Below, one piece after another: positions 24,481 to 33,473 of a stretch of 53,867 nucleotides of DNA (within the stretch, counting starts at the first letter, position 1; every line of letters begins with the position of its first letter). A program made the translations under genes and the position numbers. The stretch lies in assembly GCA_046861615.1 (NCBI GenBank), contig JBHHUS010000004.1:1-53867 (forward strand), read 5' to 3'. The DNA comes from CAZNUM01 sp046861615 (lineage in GTDB: Bacteria; Fidelibacterota; Marinisomatia; Marinisomatales; TCS55). The notes below the pieces were generated by a model. The model had not been told where the DNA came from. It saw nothing but the letters and a program-made list of their open reading frames with translations, and did no database searches.

Positions 24481-27400
24481 TCATTTAAGATATACAAGTT
24501 TTTTCGTTTTTAAAAAGGCCATCCCCCTGTTTGCAGATTCTGCCTTTAAACGATAAAGGTAAACACCTGAAGATAATTCGTCACCCTGATCATTATTCCC
24601 CCGCCATTGAATAGTATATCTTCCAGCGCTTTCCAAGCCTTCTACTAATCTGCACACTTCTTCTCCGGATAAATTGTAAATCACCAGAGACACCATACAA
24701 TTCTCCGGTATTTCATAGGAAATGTTTGTAATCGGATTAAAAGGGTTAGGGTAATTTTGATCAAGACGAAAGTGGTATGGTGCACTGGAAACAACCGAGA
24801 GCGGTTTTGGACGTAAAACCACGTAACGGCATAAGGGATAACTCTCGATAGAATCTTTCCTCACAGTCACTCTGAATTCCAATACACGTTCAGCATAGGA
24901 CAATGATTGACGAAAATAGGTTACACTTTTCAATGTCTGGATATAGTTAGTACACGGACTATCTCCCGCCAACAGATATTCAAGTGTATCGTTTGACATA
25001 ACCCTTTTCTGTACTAAAATATTACCTTGGGTCGAAAAGAATACACTGTCTTCGGTAGGATCATATCTGATTAGAACAATCGAGCAAGCGCTCAGGGTAG
25101 TGTCACCGGCTATTCCCTGAGCGTCCATACCAGGAAAAACAATTATCGGTCGATGTTTGTAAATAAGAGTATCAGATGATATTGTTGTCAAATAGATTTC
25201 CATAGTACTGTTTGATTGAACATGATACCCCAGGTTATCAAAATAGTTTTGAGGGTAAATTACCCATTCCGAATTTTGGAAATTATCCCCCGCAGCAGCA
25301 TTCCAGTTTGGGTTTCCTCCATGAATATGATGTTTTCGGATCAAGGTATGATCGGTTGTGCCGCCATCAACACCGGCGACAGCCCAACCTGAAACCTGGT
25401 AATCGTTTGGATTACCAATGACATCAAGAACGGTAGTGTCTCTGGTCGTGTCAGTCCCAACCGCCCTGGTATCAATAACAGCCAATGATCTAGCATCATT
25501 ACCATTATAATCCACAACTGCAGAGCTGTCTGCTTTTCCTTCAGAACGTGAAAAGGAGAAAAGACTTGTGTCTGCCCCACTATTAATTAAAACCCAGACA
25601 TGCTTACTCTTAATGATAGCTGATTCTGGAAATCGATAATAACCCTGCCAGCCTGATCCATCAGTAGATTGAGCAATCCGGTAATCTTCTAACCAAATAT
25701 CCAGATTTGTAGGGTTATAAATTTCCAACGCCTTATTTTTATCACTACCTTCTAAATACTCCGAGAAAAACAAATCCTGAATAACTCCCAATTTTCGGAT
25801 AGATAAAACAGCAATATTCTTTGAAAGGTTGGTGGCTTGATCTTCTAAGGCAATACAGATATTGTATTTCCCTCCTACCTCAAGACCCGAGACAAAAACA
25901 GAGTCAATCGAATTAGCTACAATTCTTTGCCGGCCTCGTAAAATAGAATCAATACTATCGTTCTTTACTTCTTCCGGGTTATTAAGTGTAGCGTTTCCAA
26001 TAAGTACAGAATATAAAATACTTCCTTCTTCGTCGCTTTGAACCAGAAAACCAAAACCGGTGGAATCCTCTCGGTAAATTCTTGGCATCCCAAATCCAAA
26101 CTCTGGTGGGGTTATATCATATTTAATCAAAAGCGTGTCAGAAGAAACATTCAGATTACCAGCACTATCTCTTACAGTAAAAGATTTCAGATAAATCTTG
26201 TAGCTACCTTCTTGGTTCGGATTCAGCTTAGTTGTGTATTCCCTTGAATTAATTTTATTTAAACTGGATCTGGTGCACTCTGGAACAACTGTAATATCAG
26301 CTTGGTTTAGCTCCAATATGTTTTCGCTGAAATGTATAGATAGATGAAAGATACCAGTATTTGTTATTGGAGACTGTGGAGATTCTAAAATAACCGCTGG
26401 AGCGGTTGCATCATACCGCAGGTTAAATCTTGCTGATAATGATTTATTCCCAGCTTCATCAACAGCAGATCCAGCTGCCAAATTCACTGATACAAGACCT
26501 TCAGACTGAGGAAAAATCGAAAACCTGGCCGAATCCGATCCCGAAACGAAGGAAAAACTGGCACTATCTATTGAACCGTTCACGGTCGAAATACTATCCA
26601 TACAAAAAGAAACCACCTTTTCGCTGAAACTTACATTGAATTGTATCGGGCTCCGGTTAGTCACTGACTTATACAACCCTCCTAATGTTGTTAGCGTAAT
26701 TGTTGGAGAAATTTCATCAACGTCGATCACAATTACTGTTATCACTTGGGAGTCGGTCAAATTCCCTTCGTCACTAACAGTTACTTTAACAAAATATATG
26801 TTATCGGCATCTGCGTCATTTGGATATTCGAAGTCGGGGATTAATTTAAAACTCAGCGCTCCGATAAGGCTGTCAATCTCAAAACAGTTTTGATCCTGAC
26901 CTCCGGATATAGTATAGGAAAGCTGATCATTATCAACATCTGTTGCCGTAACTGTTAACACCTCCCGTTGGTTTTCATTCACTGTAATAACTACACTATC
27001 CTGTCCCTCTCCGCTTGTTATATTCGGAGCAACATTTGATTTATTAACTGTAGTAAAATTTAATTCATCCTTATCCTGAATTCCCCTGAAGTGGTTTCCA
27101 ACCGAATCCATGATGGCACAGCTGTCAATAAGTACGTAGTATCGAGTTCCATATTCAAAGTTCTTATTAAAAACCACCGTGACCTTAACAGAGTCAATTT
27201 CAATACCTTTGTCGACATTTAACGTTTCCAATAACATGTCGTCAGAATACCTTTTTAGAGTAATGTTCCCTGAATCTGCGAAAACCTTTTCACTAAAAAT
27301 AAATGTCGTTTTGCTGTCTATGGCAACATTCACAGCATCATCAGCCGGTGAGCTACCTATCAGCGCTGGAGGCTCCTCATCCAGATCTGTTACCGAAACA

Positions 27401-30400
27401 CTGATTTGTTGGCTATCGCTTAAATGGCCCATACCAACGTCTGAAACTGTAACCTCCGCTTTGTAAACATTATCTGAATCGTTATCAACCGGACGCTCAA
27501 AATCCGGGGCAGTTAAAAAAGTTAATAGACCAGAAATTGAATCAATATCGAATAAGTCAATGTCAATACCCCCCGTCAACTTATATAACAGACTGTCGCC
27601 TTCAGCATCAACAGCCGTAACTGTTAAAATTAATCGTTGGTTTTCCTGTACATAGACCAGAATACTGTCTTGCTTATTACCACTGGTAATTTCAGGAGCT
27701 GTGTTTGCCGGTGGGGAAGTTGTAAAATTCAGGGAGTCAGGACTACTGATTCCAATATAATAATTTCCCCCATTATCCATAATGGCGGTGTCGTCAACCG
27801 TCAAATAAAAAGCTGTATTATATTTCATCGAATCAGATGGATTAATTCTTGCTATATTTCCACTTATCTTTATATCTGTGCCGGTTTTGAAAGTTTCTAC
27901 CACAGACTGGTCAGAATAATTACTCAGTACAATATATCCGGGACCTGCTCTAATACTTTCACTAAACTGCATAATAATATCACTAAATACACCAACCCCA
28001 ATTGAATCATCCATAGGAGACGTAGACAATAATGTCGGTGGTAGTTGATCGTGAAGTTTGGCAGTATTCTTTGTTTGATTTACCGTAGCTGAATTCCCGG
28101 CGATATCAAACACTGTACTATCGCCGGGATTAATTTGCAGGGTTTCATTTCCGTCGGCCGTACCGGAAAAAGAGAAAAAGATTCTAACGGTTTTTTCACC
28201 TCCCACAAGTAGCGCTGTATCAACATTTGTAATATTACTAATATTCGGGGAGGATGCATTGCCGGACGAAAGTGAAATTGAAAAACAGTCTTTGTTTAAA
28301 CCTCCGCTTCCGCTGTCAGAGCTGAAAACGCCCTCATCAAATATAACATCAACATATGCGTTGTTATCAGCAATAAGGATTGATGAAATCTGAGGACCGA
28401 TGGTATCTCTGGAGTTGATCGCTCCCGGTGTACCGCCATATGTGTAGCTCGCTTGCCAGTTAGAACCCAGTGAATTATCCAGTGGCAATGATTTTAGTTC
28501 CAGGCTGGAACCCTGCCCATCGGCCTCAACCGGCCACGGATTTGAATCCATATAGGTCACACTGTCAACAGTCCGGTTATCCCATGTTAATATTAGGGTT
28601 GAGCCAGTATTATTTAGGCGGTTGGGGTCGGAACTGAACACAAGATTAGGCGTGAATGAAAAGTTTCCACTGCTCCCAAGCTGTATTGTAAAATAGCCTC
28701 CCCGGGCCATTGATTGTCCAACTTTAAAAGTATCCCTCCAACTAGGAGATAAGTTAGACAATACCCAATCCTGATCAAAATCAATACCATTCGTTTCCGC
28801 ACAATATAGTTCTATCCATTCCTCGTCATTTCCGGGGGAATTATACATGATTTCATTAATAATGACTGTGTAAATATCATTGTCATTCAATAATACCTGA
28901 ATATCATTAATCGCAAGACTGCTGTAATTGAAATCATCAGAACTAATACTATGAGTTAACACCAGTGTGTCTTGTTTCTCCACAACACTATCATCAATTG
29001 CTGAAACCTCTATCGTTTGAGCTATATTCCAATTCTGATTATTAAATGTAATTATCGATGGTGTTATAATTGCTTCATTACTAGGAGCCACCGCTATATT
29101 CACGTTAACATTATTCGAGGGCTGAGTATTTAAAACAATCGAATAAGTGTATCCGTTGCCACCCTCCCTGATTTCCGGTAAGCCCGTGATAATACTAATT
29201 GAAAATCCTGCCACATCATTATCCGAAATGGTTACTTCCAAATCTGGTATTTGATATGAGTTGAAAAAACCATCATCAGAAGAAATACCATGTGATATTT
29301 CACTGTAATGATCTCCCTCTGCTTCAGTATTGTCGGTAGCGGTAATAGTTACCGTCTTAGGTACATTCCAATCCGTTGATGAGAACGTAATTGTTTCTGG
29401 ATTTAAACTGAGTTGATTATCACTAGTTAACGTAATAACTACATCGGCTGTTGGTTGTTGTGCTAGCGAAACAAAATATGTATCTGAATCAGAACCTTCA
29501 AGTACATGGGTATTCCCACTTGTCTCAACTATTTTAACCATTTCCCATTGGTGTTGACCAAGATTACTAAATGAATCCTGTGATAATATTTCCCACTCTG
29601 TATTCGATGTATCCGTTCCGGCGCTTCCATTCCAATCAATATTGCCTGTTGATATCCACGATCCACGAACTAAGGTGTGGTTTTGGGTGGCAGAGCTGGT
29701 CCCGGCTACGCTCCACCCAACTCCCGGGTCTGCATACGGATCACCAATAACATCAATTGGAACCCATATTGCTCCATCCGGCGTTTTTTCCAACTGGCGG
29801 GCATCATCCCCATTAAATGACATAACCCCGGAGCCGAGGGTAGTGTCAGCCCTGATTTTTATTGAATCATCCGCACTACTATGAGCAATAACATACACTC
29901 CTTTTGACGGAATCTTGTCATTTAGACGAAATTGTCCGCTCCAACCCCCTCCACCAGAGGCAGATCGAATTCGATAGTTGGATAGGTTCAGGGAATCCAG
30001 TGTTGGGTTATAAAGCTCCAGCGCCTTATTGTATGACGATCCCTCAATGTATTCACTAAAAAACAACTCCACATTTCTATTTTCGGTGGTGATTTGATAA
30101 TTTGGCGGTAATCCATCTGTTTTATAATCTATTAACGTCCCTGTATTTGTATAGGGGAAAATCTTAAAGTAATAAGTAGTATTAAATGCTAACCGCGTAA
30201 AAACATAGTTATTAACGGTGGCTTCTATAAGCTTAGCCCCTCCACCGTCATTTATAACCGTGTCTTCTTCTATAACGGTGCCATCTGTCGGGATACTTAA
30301 ATTGCTATCACTGCTGACAACAATTACAAACCCTTCGCTTACCTGCTCACCCGGAAGGATTACCGGATTTGACCATTTTAAAATGGCATTTAATCCTAAT

Positions 30401-31437
30401 AATTGAACTGAAAAACTATCTGGATAACTGGTCGGCTCCAGCCGTGCTGTTGTAGCCGTACCTATTATACCTGTCGAATAACTCCCGTTATGTATCGACC
30501 AGGCTTTATAGTAATAAATAGTCCCCGGAATTAGTGAAGTATGTTCAAACGAATTACCAAGACCGTTGTAGATTACCTTCCCGCCTCCCGGAATTGTATC
30601 ATTAATATTATATATTACACCATTCTCTGGAGACCCAATATTAGAAACCGTATCATAGACAATGACTACGCTGTCACTATCCGAGTTCTTTGTCCATGAT
30701 AGATCAATTTGCTGTGCGCCAATAGTTATTGCAGAGAAAGCTCCTGGATTAAGGATACTACCCGTTTGATTTCCATATAATCTAATATAGTCGAAGGCTG
30801 CCTCTTCATCGCCGGCGGTAAGATAGAGCTCAATTTTTAAATCAATTAGCGAACCGGTTCCCTGTACAGCGAAAGTGAATTCCTTAAATGCAGTGTCAAG
30901 AACAGTTCCTTCCCCTAGCCCATCAAAATTTGAATCTAATCGAAAGTTTTCTGAGTTAGTTCCAGTGCTTATGTCCGCCTCAAAAGATCCTACCAGGGAC
31001 CATGTACCGCTGTTATTTAGATCAACTAATATATGCATGTAGTCCGACGGATCAAATTTTGGTTTTCCTCCACAGGCAAACAGGCCTTGAATATAAAGTG
31101 AATCATATCCGGATATATTTACATCATCAAAAATAATCCCAGCGGTAGTACCATTAGGGTTGTCTCCGTTTTCAGTATCCTCTCCAGCGAAAAAACATGT
31201 ACTATCCTGACCAGTATAAATCGGCATATTTGATGGTTTTTTATTACCATCTATCGTACTGGTACCATCAGTTCTGATAAAATAATCGCCTACATTATCG
31301 CTGAAACCGCCGAAGATAGCGTAGCGGGTTCCATTTCCATTAGTTTCAAAACTCTCAGAAAGTAGCGCAGTCTGCGCCCCGCTTACCGAAGTAAGTACAA
31401 AAACAGATATTATTAAATCAAATAATCTTTTCCCCAA
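24481..31437 (-). CDS. Giant multidomain secreted protein with T9SS C-terminal sorting domain
   Basis: A 2318-residue cell-surface or released protein. A signal peptide (about 1-21) starts it. Then follow a jelly-roll-like N-domain, two fibronectin-III-like domains (about 230-450), a lamin-tail-like domain, Calx-beta-like strands with I-T-I-T-A-x-D-x-x-x-x-E/V, a second lamin-tail-like domain, and alternating SbsA/Big-type Ig and cadherin-like domains. A further lamin-tail-like domain leads to the last 95 residues, which begin FRLDQNYPNPFNP and end GVYLYRLK and KLVYLK. That is the type A sorting signal read by the type IX secretion system. The start is a TTG at 31437 with AGGG seven bases upstream. 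The domains are those of adhesins, but no ligand can be named. No other T9SS gene is in the window. Confidence 0.88.
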   Translation of the reverse strand: MGKRLFDLIISVFVLTSVSGAQTALLSESFETNGNGTRYAIFGGFSDNVGDYFIRTDGTSTIDGNKKPSNMPIYTGQDSTCFFAGEDTENGDNPNGTTAGIIFDDVNISGYDSLYIQGLFACGGKPKFDPSDYMHILVDLNNSGTWSLVGSFEADISTGTNSENFRLDSNFDGLGEGTVLDTAFKEFTFAVQGTGSLIDLKIELYLTAGDEEAAFDYIRLYGNQTGSILNPGAFSAITIGAQQIDLSWTKNSDSDSVVIVYDTVSNIGSPENGVIYNINDTIPGGGKVIYNGLGNSFEHTSLIPGTIYYYKAWSIHNGSYSTGIIGTATTARLEPTSYPDSFSVQLLGLNAILKWSNPVILPGEQVSEGFVIVVSSDSNLSIPTDGTVIEEDTVINDGGGAKLIEATVNNYVFTRLAFNTTYYFKIFPYTNTGTLIDYKTDGLPPNYQITTENRNVELFFSEYIEGSSYNKALELYNPTLDSLNLSNYRIRSASGGGGWSGQFRLNDKIPSKGVYVIAHSSADDSIKIRADTTLGSGVMSFNGDDARQLEKTPDGAIWVPIDVIGDPYADPGVGWSVAGTSSATQNHTLVRGSWISTGNIDWNGSAGTDTSNTEWEILSQDSFSNLGQHQWEMVKIVETSGNTHVLEGSDSDTYFVSLAQQPTADVVITLTSDNQLSLNPETITFSSTDWNVPKTVTITATDNTEAEGDHYSEISHGISSDDGFFNSYQIPDLEVTISDNDVAGFSISIITGLPEIREGGNGYTYSIVLNTQPSNNVNVNIAVAPSNEAIITPSIITFNNQNWNIAQTIEVSAIDDSVVEKQDTLVLTHSISSDDFNYSSLAINDIQVLLNDNDIYTVIINEIMYNSPGNDEEWIELYCAETNGIDFDQDWVLSNLSPSWRDTFKVGQSMARGGYFTIQLGSSGNFSFTPNLVFSSDPNRLNNTGSTLILTWDNRTVDSVTYMDSNPWPVEADGQGSSLELKSLPLDNSLGSNWQASYTYGGTPGAINSRDTIGPQISSILIADNNAYVDVIFDEGVFSSDSGSGGLNKDCFSISLSSGNASSPNISNITNVDTALLVGGEKTVRIFFSFSGTADGNETLQINPGDSTVFDIAGNSATVNQTKNTAKLHDQLPPTLLSTSPMDDSIGVGVFSDIIMQFSESIRAGPGYIVLSNYSDQSVVETFKTGTDIKISGNIARINPSDSMKYNTAFYLTVDDTAIMDNGGNYYIGISSPDSLNFTTSPPANTAPEITSGNKQDSILVYVQENQRLILTVTAVDAEGDSLLYKLTGGIDIDLFDIDSISGLLTFLTAPDFERPVDNDSDNVYKAEVTVSDVGMGHLSDSQQISVSVTDLDEEPPALIGSSPADDAVNVAIDSKTTFIFSEKVFADSGNITLKRYSDDMLLETLNVDKGIEIDSVKVTVVFNKNFEYGTRYYVLIDSCAIMDSVGNHFRGIQDKDELNFTTVNKSNVAPNITSGEGQDSVVITVNENQREVLTVTATDVDNDQLSYTISGGQDQNCFEIDSLIGALSFKLIPDFEYPNDADADNIYFVKVTVSDEGNLTDSQVITVIVIDVDEISPTITLTTLGGLYKSVTNRSPIQFNVSFSEKVVSFCMDSISTVNGSIDSASFSFVSGSDSARFSIFPQSEGLVSVNLAAGSAVDEAGNKSLSARFNLRYDATAPAVILESPQSPITNTGIFHLSIHFSENILELNQADITVVPECTRSSLNKINSREYTTKLNPNQEGSYKIYLKSFTVRDSAGNLNVSSDTLLIKYDITPPEFGFGMPRIYREDSTGFGFLVQSDEEGSILYSVLIGNATLNNPEEVKNDSIDSILRGRQRIVANSIDSVFVSGLEVGGKYNICIALEDQATNLSKNIAVLSIRKLGVIQDLFFSEYLEGSDKNKALEIYNPTNLDIWLEDYRIAQSTDGSGWQGYYRFPESAIIKSKHVWVLINSGADTSLFSFSRSEGKADSSAVVDYNGNDARSLAVIDTRAVGTDTTRDTTVLDVIGNPNDYQVSGWAVAGVDGGTTDHTLIRKHHIHGGNPNWNAAAGDNFQNSEWVIYPQNYFDNLGYHVQSNSTMEIYLTTISSDTLIYKHRPIIVFPGMDAQGIAGDTTLSACSIVLIRYDPTEDSVFFSTQGNILVQKRVMSNDTLEYLLAGDSPCTNYIQTLKSVTYFRQSLSYAERVLEFRVTVRKDSIESYPLCRYVVLRPKPLSVVSSAPYHFRLDQNYPNPFNPITNISYEIPENCMVSLVIYNLSGEEVCRLVEGLESAGRYTIQWRGNNDQGDELSSGVYLYRLKAESANRGMAFLKTKKLVYLK
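26700..28045 (-). repeat. Tandem protein-level duplication inside the T9SS cargo gene
   Basis: Two copies of an Ig-like plus cadherin-like module, each about 672 bases (224 residues). Copy 1 starts near 28042 with PPTLLSTSPMDDS and copy 2 near 27370 with PPALIGSSPADDA. Each cadherin part opens NxAPxITSGxxQDS and contains VxENQRxxLTVTAxD. The copies have drifted at DNA level, so the duplication is not recent. Confidence 0.8.
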
Positions 31438-31549
31438 ACTCTAACCCTGCTAAAACTTAAACAAAACACTGCAAAATTGCAGCGATAACACAATTGAAAT
31501 TTTAACTTTATAAATTAATTGTCAAGAACTCTAATAAGTTTTGGAATAT

Positions 31550-32938
31550 TTAATTCATAGCAAATGACAGCTCATTTTTTAAATCACTAACTAAAGCACG
31601 AACACGAATATCATTCTTCGATTTCATTTCTATTTGTCTACAGGCATGTATAATAGTACTGTGATCCCGACCACCAAAATGCATACCAATACTTACGAGA
31701 GGTGTCCCCAGAATTTCCCTGATTAGATAAATTGAAATTTGTCGTGCTTCCGAAATCTCCATTTTTCTGCTGGAGCTGACAATATCCTTTTCGGCTACAT
31801 TGGTTGACTCTGAAACACGGCGGATTATATCTTCAGCTGTGATTTCTGTTAGTGCCCTTTTTCCAATCCTTTCCTTGATCACGCTTTTTGCCAGTGAATA
31901 ATTTATTTCCCTGTTAGAAAGAGAAGAGTGAGCAAGAATTCTGATGATAGTACTTTCTAGCTCCCGAACATTATTCTTTATATGGGTAGCAATTAACTCA
32001 ATTATCTCATATTCTAACCTTAAGCCATTCTGTTCTGCTTTCTCCATTAAAATTGCTACTCTCGTTTCAAAGTCCGGAGGTTGAATGTCAACTGCCAGGC
32101 CGGATTTAAACCTGGATAAAAGCCGACTCTGTAGCCCTGCCATTTCACCGGGGTAACGATCAGCCGTTAATACAATCTGTTTTCCGGCTTGAAATAATTC
32201 ATTAAATGTGTGGAAAAATTGTTCCTGTGTCTGTTCTTTTCCCTGAAAAAACTGGATATCATCTATTAAAAGTAAATCAGCATCCCGGTAGTGGCGTGAA
32301 AATTCTACGGTCCTGTTCTTCTGAATTGAAGAGATAAAATCCATTGTAAATTTTTCACTGGATGCACAAACAATTTTTAATGACGCCTTTTCTTTTAATA
32401 TTTTATTTCCGATTGCATGTAGTATATGTGTTTTCCCCATTCCAACACCAGCATAAATTACAAGGGGATTAAAATTGTGTTTTCCTGGTTCCTCTGCTAC
32501 GGTAAGTGCTGCCGCTTTTGCAAATTGATTGTTATTTCCTTCGATAAAGTTTGAAAATGTATATTTTTCGTTGAGTTGTATATTTTTTTTGGCTCTACGT
32601 TGGATAAATTCCTTCTTCTGAGTGTATTCGTTTTTACTTTTAAACTTTTCGGTCTCGGGCGAAACAGTATATTTAACAGTAATGCTTCTCCCTAACTTAT
32701 TTCGTACAATTCTTTCAACGGTTTGGTTATAATGGCTTTTAATCCACTCAAAGAAAAATTGATTTGGTACTTCAAGAACGAATTCACTATCATTTAAACC
32801 AATTGGCTGTATCGGCTCAAACCAAGTCGAGTAAGCATGGTTAGGAAACTGAGCTTTTAGATTTATCTTTACTTCGTTCCAGAGATCAATATACGAGGTT
32901 TTCAAGTTTTCCACAGGTTTTCCACAATTCCTTTCCAT
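31550..32938 (-). CDS. dnaA: Chromosomal replication initiator DnaA
   Basis: A 462-residue AAA+ ATPase that binds DnaA boxes and melts oriC. Domain I (about 13-95) includes LWNEVKINLKAQFPNHAYSTWFEPI, and a charged linker follows. The AAA+ core has YAGVGMGKTHILHAIGN (Walker A, about 162-178) and LLLIDDIQFFQGKEQTQEQF (Walker B, about 224-243). The C-terminal DNA-binding domain ends with SIGMHFGGRDHSTIIHACRQIE, the DnaA signature helix-turn-helix. It diverges from rpmH across a 143-base gap, is followed by the T9SS cargo gene, and lies about 11 kb from dnaN. Two DnaA-box-like sites fall within its first 11 codons. No clear ribosome-binding site precedes the ATG. Confidence 0.97.
   Translation of the reverse strand: MERNCGKPVENLKTSYIDLWNEVKINLKAQFPNHAYSTWFEPIQPIGLNDSEFVLEVPNQFFFEWIKSHYNQTVERIVRNKLGRSITVKYTVSPETEKFKSKNEYTQKKEFIQRRAKKNIQLNEKYTFSNFIEGNNNQFAKAAALTVAEEPGKHNFNPLVIYAGVGMGKTHILHAIGNKILKEKASLKIVCASSEKFTMDFISSIQKNRTVEFSRHYRDADLLLIDDIQFFQGKEQTQEQFFHTFNELFQAGKQIVLTADRYPGEMAGLQSRLLSRFKSGLAVDIQPPDFETRVAILMEKAEQNGLRLEYEIIELIATHIKNNVRELESTIIRILAHSSLSNREINYSLAKSVIKERIGKRALTEITAEDIIRRVSESTNVAEKDIVSSSRKMEISEARQISIYLIREILGTPLVSIGMHFGGRDHSTIIHACRQIEMKSKNDIRVRALVSDLKNELSFAMN
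32907..32926. promoter_or_regulatory. Pair of DnaA boxes in the first codons of dnaA
   Basis: Two copies of TTTTCCACA (32907-32915 and 32918-32926), each fitting the consensus TTWTNCACA, with starts 11 bases apart. They overlap codons of dnaA just after its start and could let DnaA repress its own gene. Confidence 0.5.
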
Positions 32939-33081
32939 TCAATTTAGACACTAATTTCCATGTCCAACAAACAGGATTTTTAATTCGTAGTAAAATAATG
33001 CGATTAATTCCTGTGGCTGTCCATTTTCTTTGTTCATAATAAGAAACATCCCTATTTTCCCGGGCTAAAAAAGGAGCAATA

Positions 33082-33216
33082 ATGAAGCGTACCTATCAAC
33101 CAAGTAAACGTAAAAGGAAAAACAAACATGGGTTTCGAGCTCGCATGTCAAGCGTTGGCGGAAGAAAAGTCCTTAGCCGACGCCGAAAAAGAGGGCGGAA
33201 AATACTATCCGCATAA
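33082..33216 (+). CDS. rpmH: 50S ribosomal protein L34
   Basis: A 44-residue basic protein, MKRTYQPSKRKRKNKHGFR at its start and KRGRKILSA at its end, with the RARMSSVGGRKVLSRRR core of bL34. AAGGAGCAAT just upstream of the ATG is a strong ribosome-binding site. It is the first gene of the rightward rpmH-yidD-yidC cluster. In nearly all bacteria it is followed by rnpA, but here the stop TAA overlaps the yidD start as TAATG, so rnpA is absent at this site. Confidence 0.98.
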   Translation: MKRTYQPSKRKRKNKHGFRARMSSVGGRKVLSRRRKRGRKILSA

Positions 33217-33467
33217 TGGTTCGCTTGTTAAAAACCATCCATATTTTTGATATGGTAATGCGCAATATTACAATTGCGCTGGTTATTGTCTACAGATTCT
33301 TGATCTCTCCTTTAGTTGGGAATAATTGCCGCTTTCAACCTACTTGTTCAGCCTACACAATCCTTGCACTAAAAAAATACCCCATACACCGTGCATTGTG
33401 GATAAGTACAAAAAGAATTTTACGGTGTCATCCTATGAATAAGGGCGGCCTTGACCCGCTCCTTTGA
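33216..33467 (+). CDS. yidD: Membrane protein insertion efficiency factor YidD
   Basis: An 83-residue small protein that lies on the inner membrane and helps YidC insert proteins. The core MRNITIALVIVYRFLISPLV followed by NNCRFQPTCSAYTILALKKY, and ILRCHPMNKGGLDPLL at the end, is the full YidD signature. Three conserved cysteines are present, in NNC, PTCS and LRCHP. The first 14 residues extend beyond the usual N-terminus, so translation may begin at the ATG at 33258 instead of the one at 33216 that overlaps the rpmH stop; neither has a strong ribosome-binding site. yidC starts 6 bases after its stop. Confidence 0.93.
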   Translation: MVRLLKTIHIFDMVMRNITIALVIVYRFLISPLVGNNCRFQPTCSAYTILALKKYPIHRALWISTKRILRCHPMNKGGLDPLL

Positions 33468-33473
33468 AGACAA

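Noticed and set aside
26700..28045. CRISPR-like or recent DNA repeat in the giant gene
   Set aside because: The repeats are 672-base protein domains that have diverged at the DNA level, with no short direct repeats and spacers.
32939..33081. Origin of replication between dnaA and rpmH
   Set aside because: Gene directions would suit it, but no perfect DnaA box lies in this gap and the sampled G/C counts change near 43.6 kb, not here.
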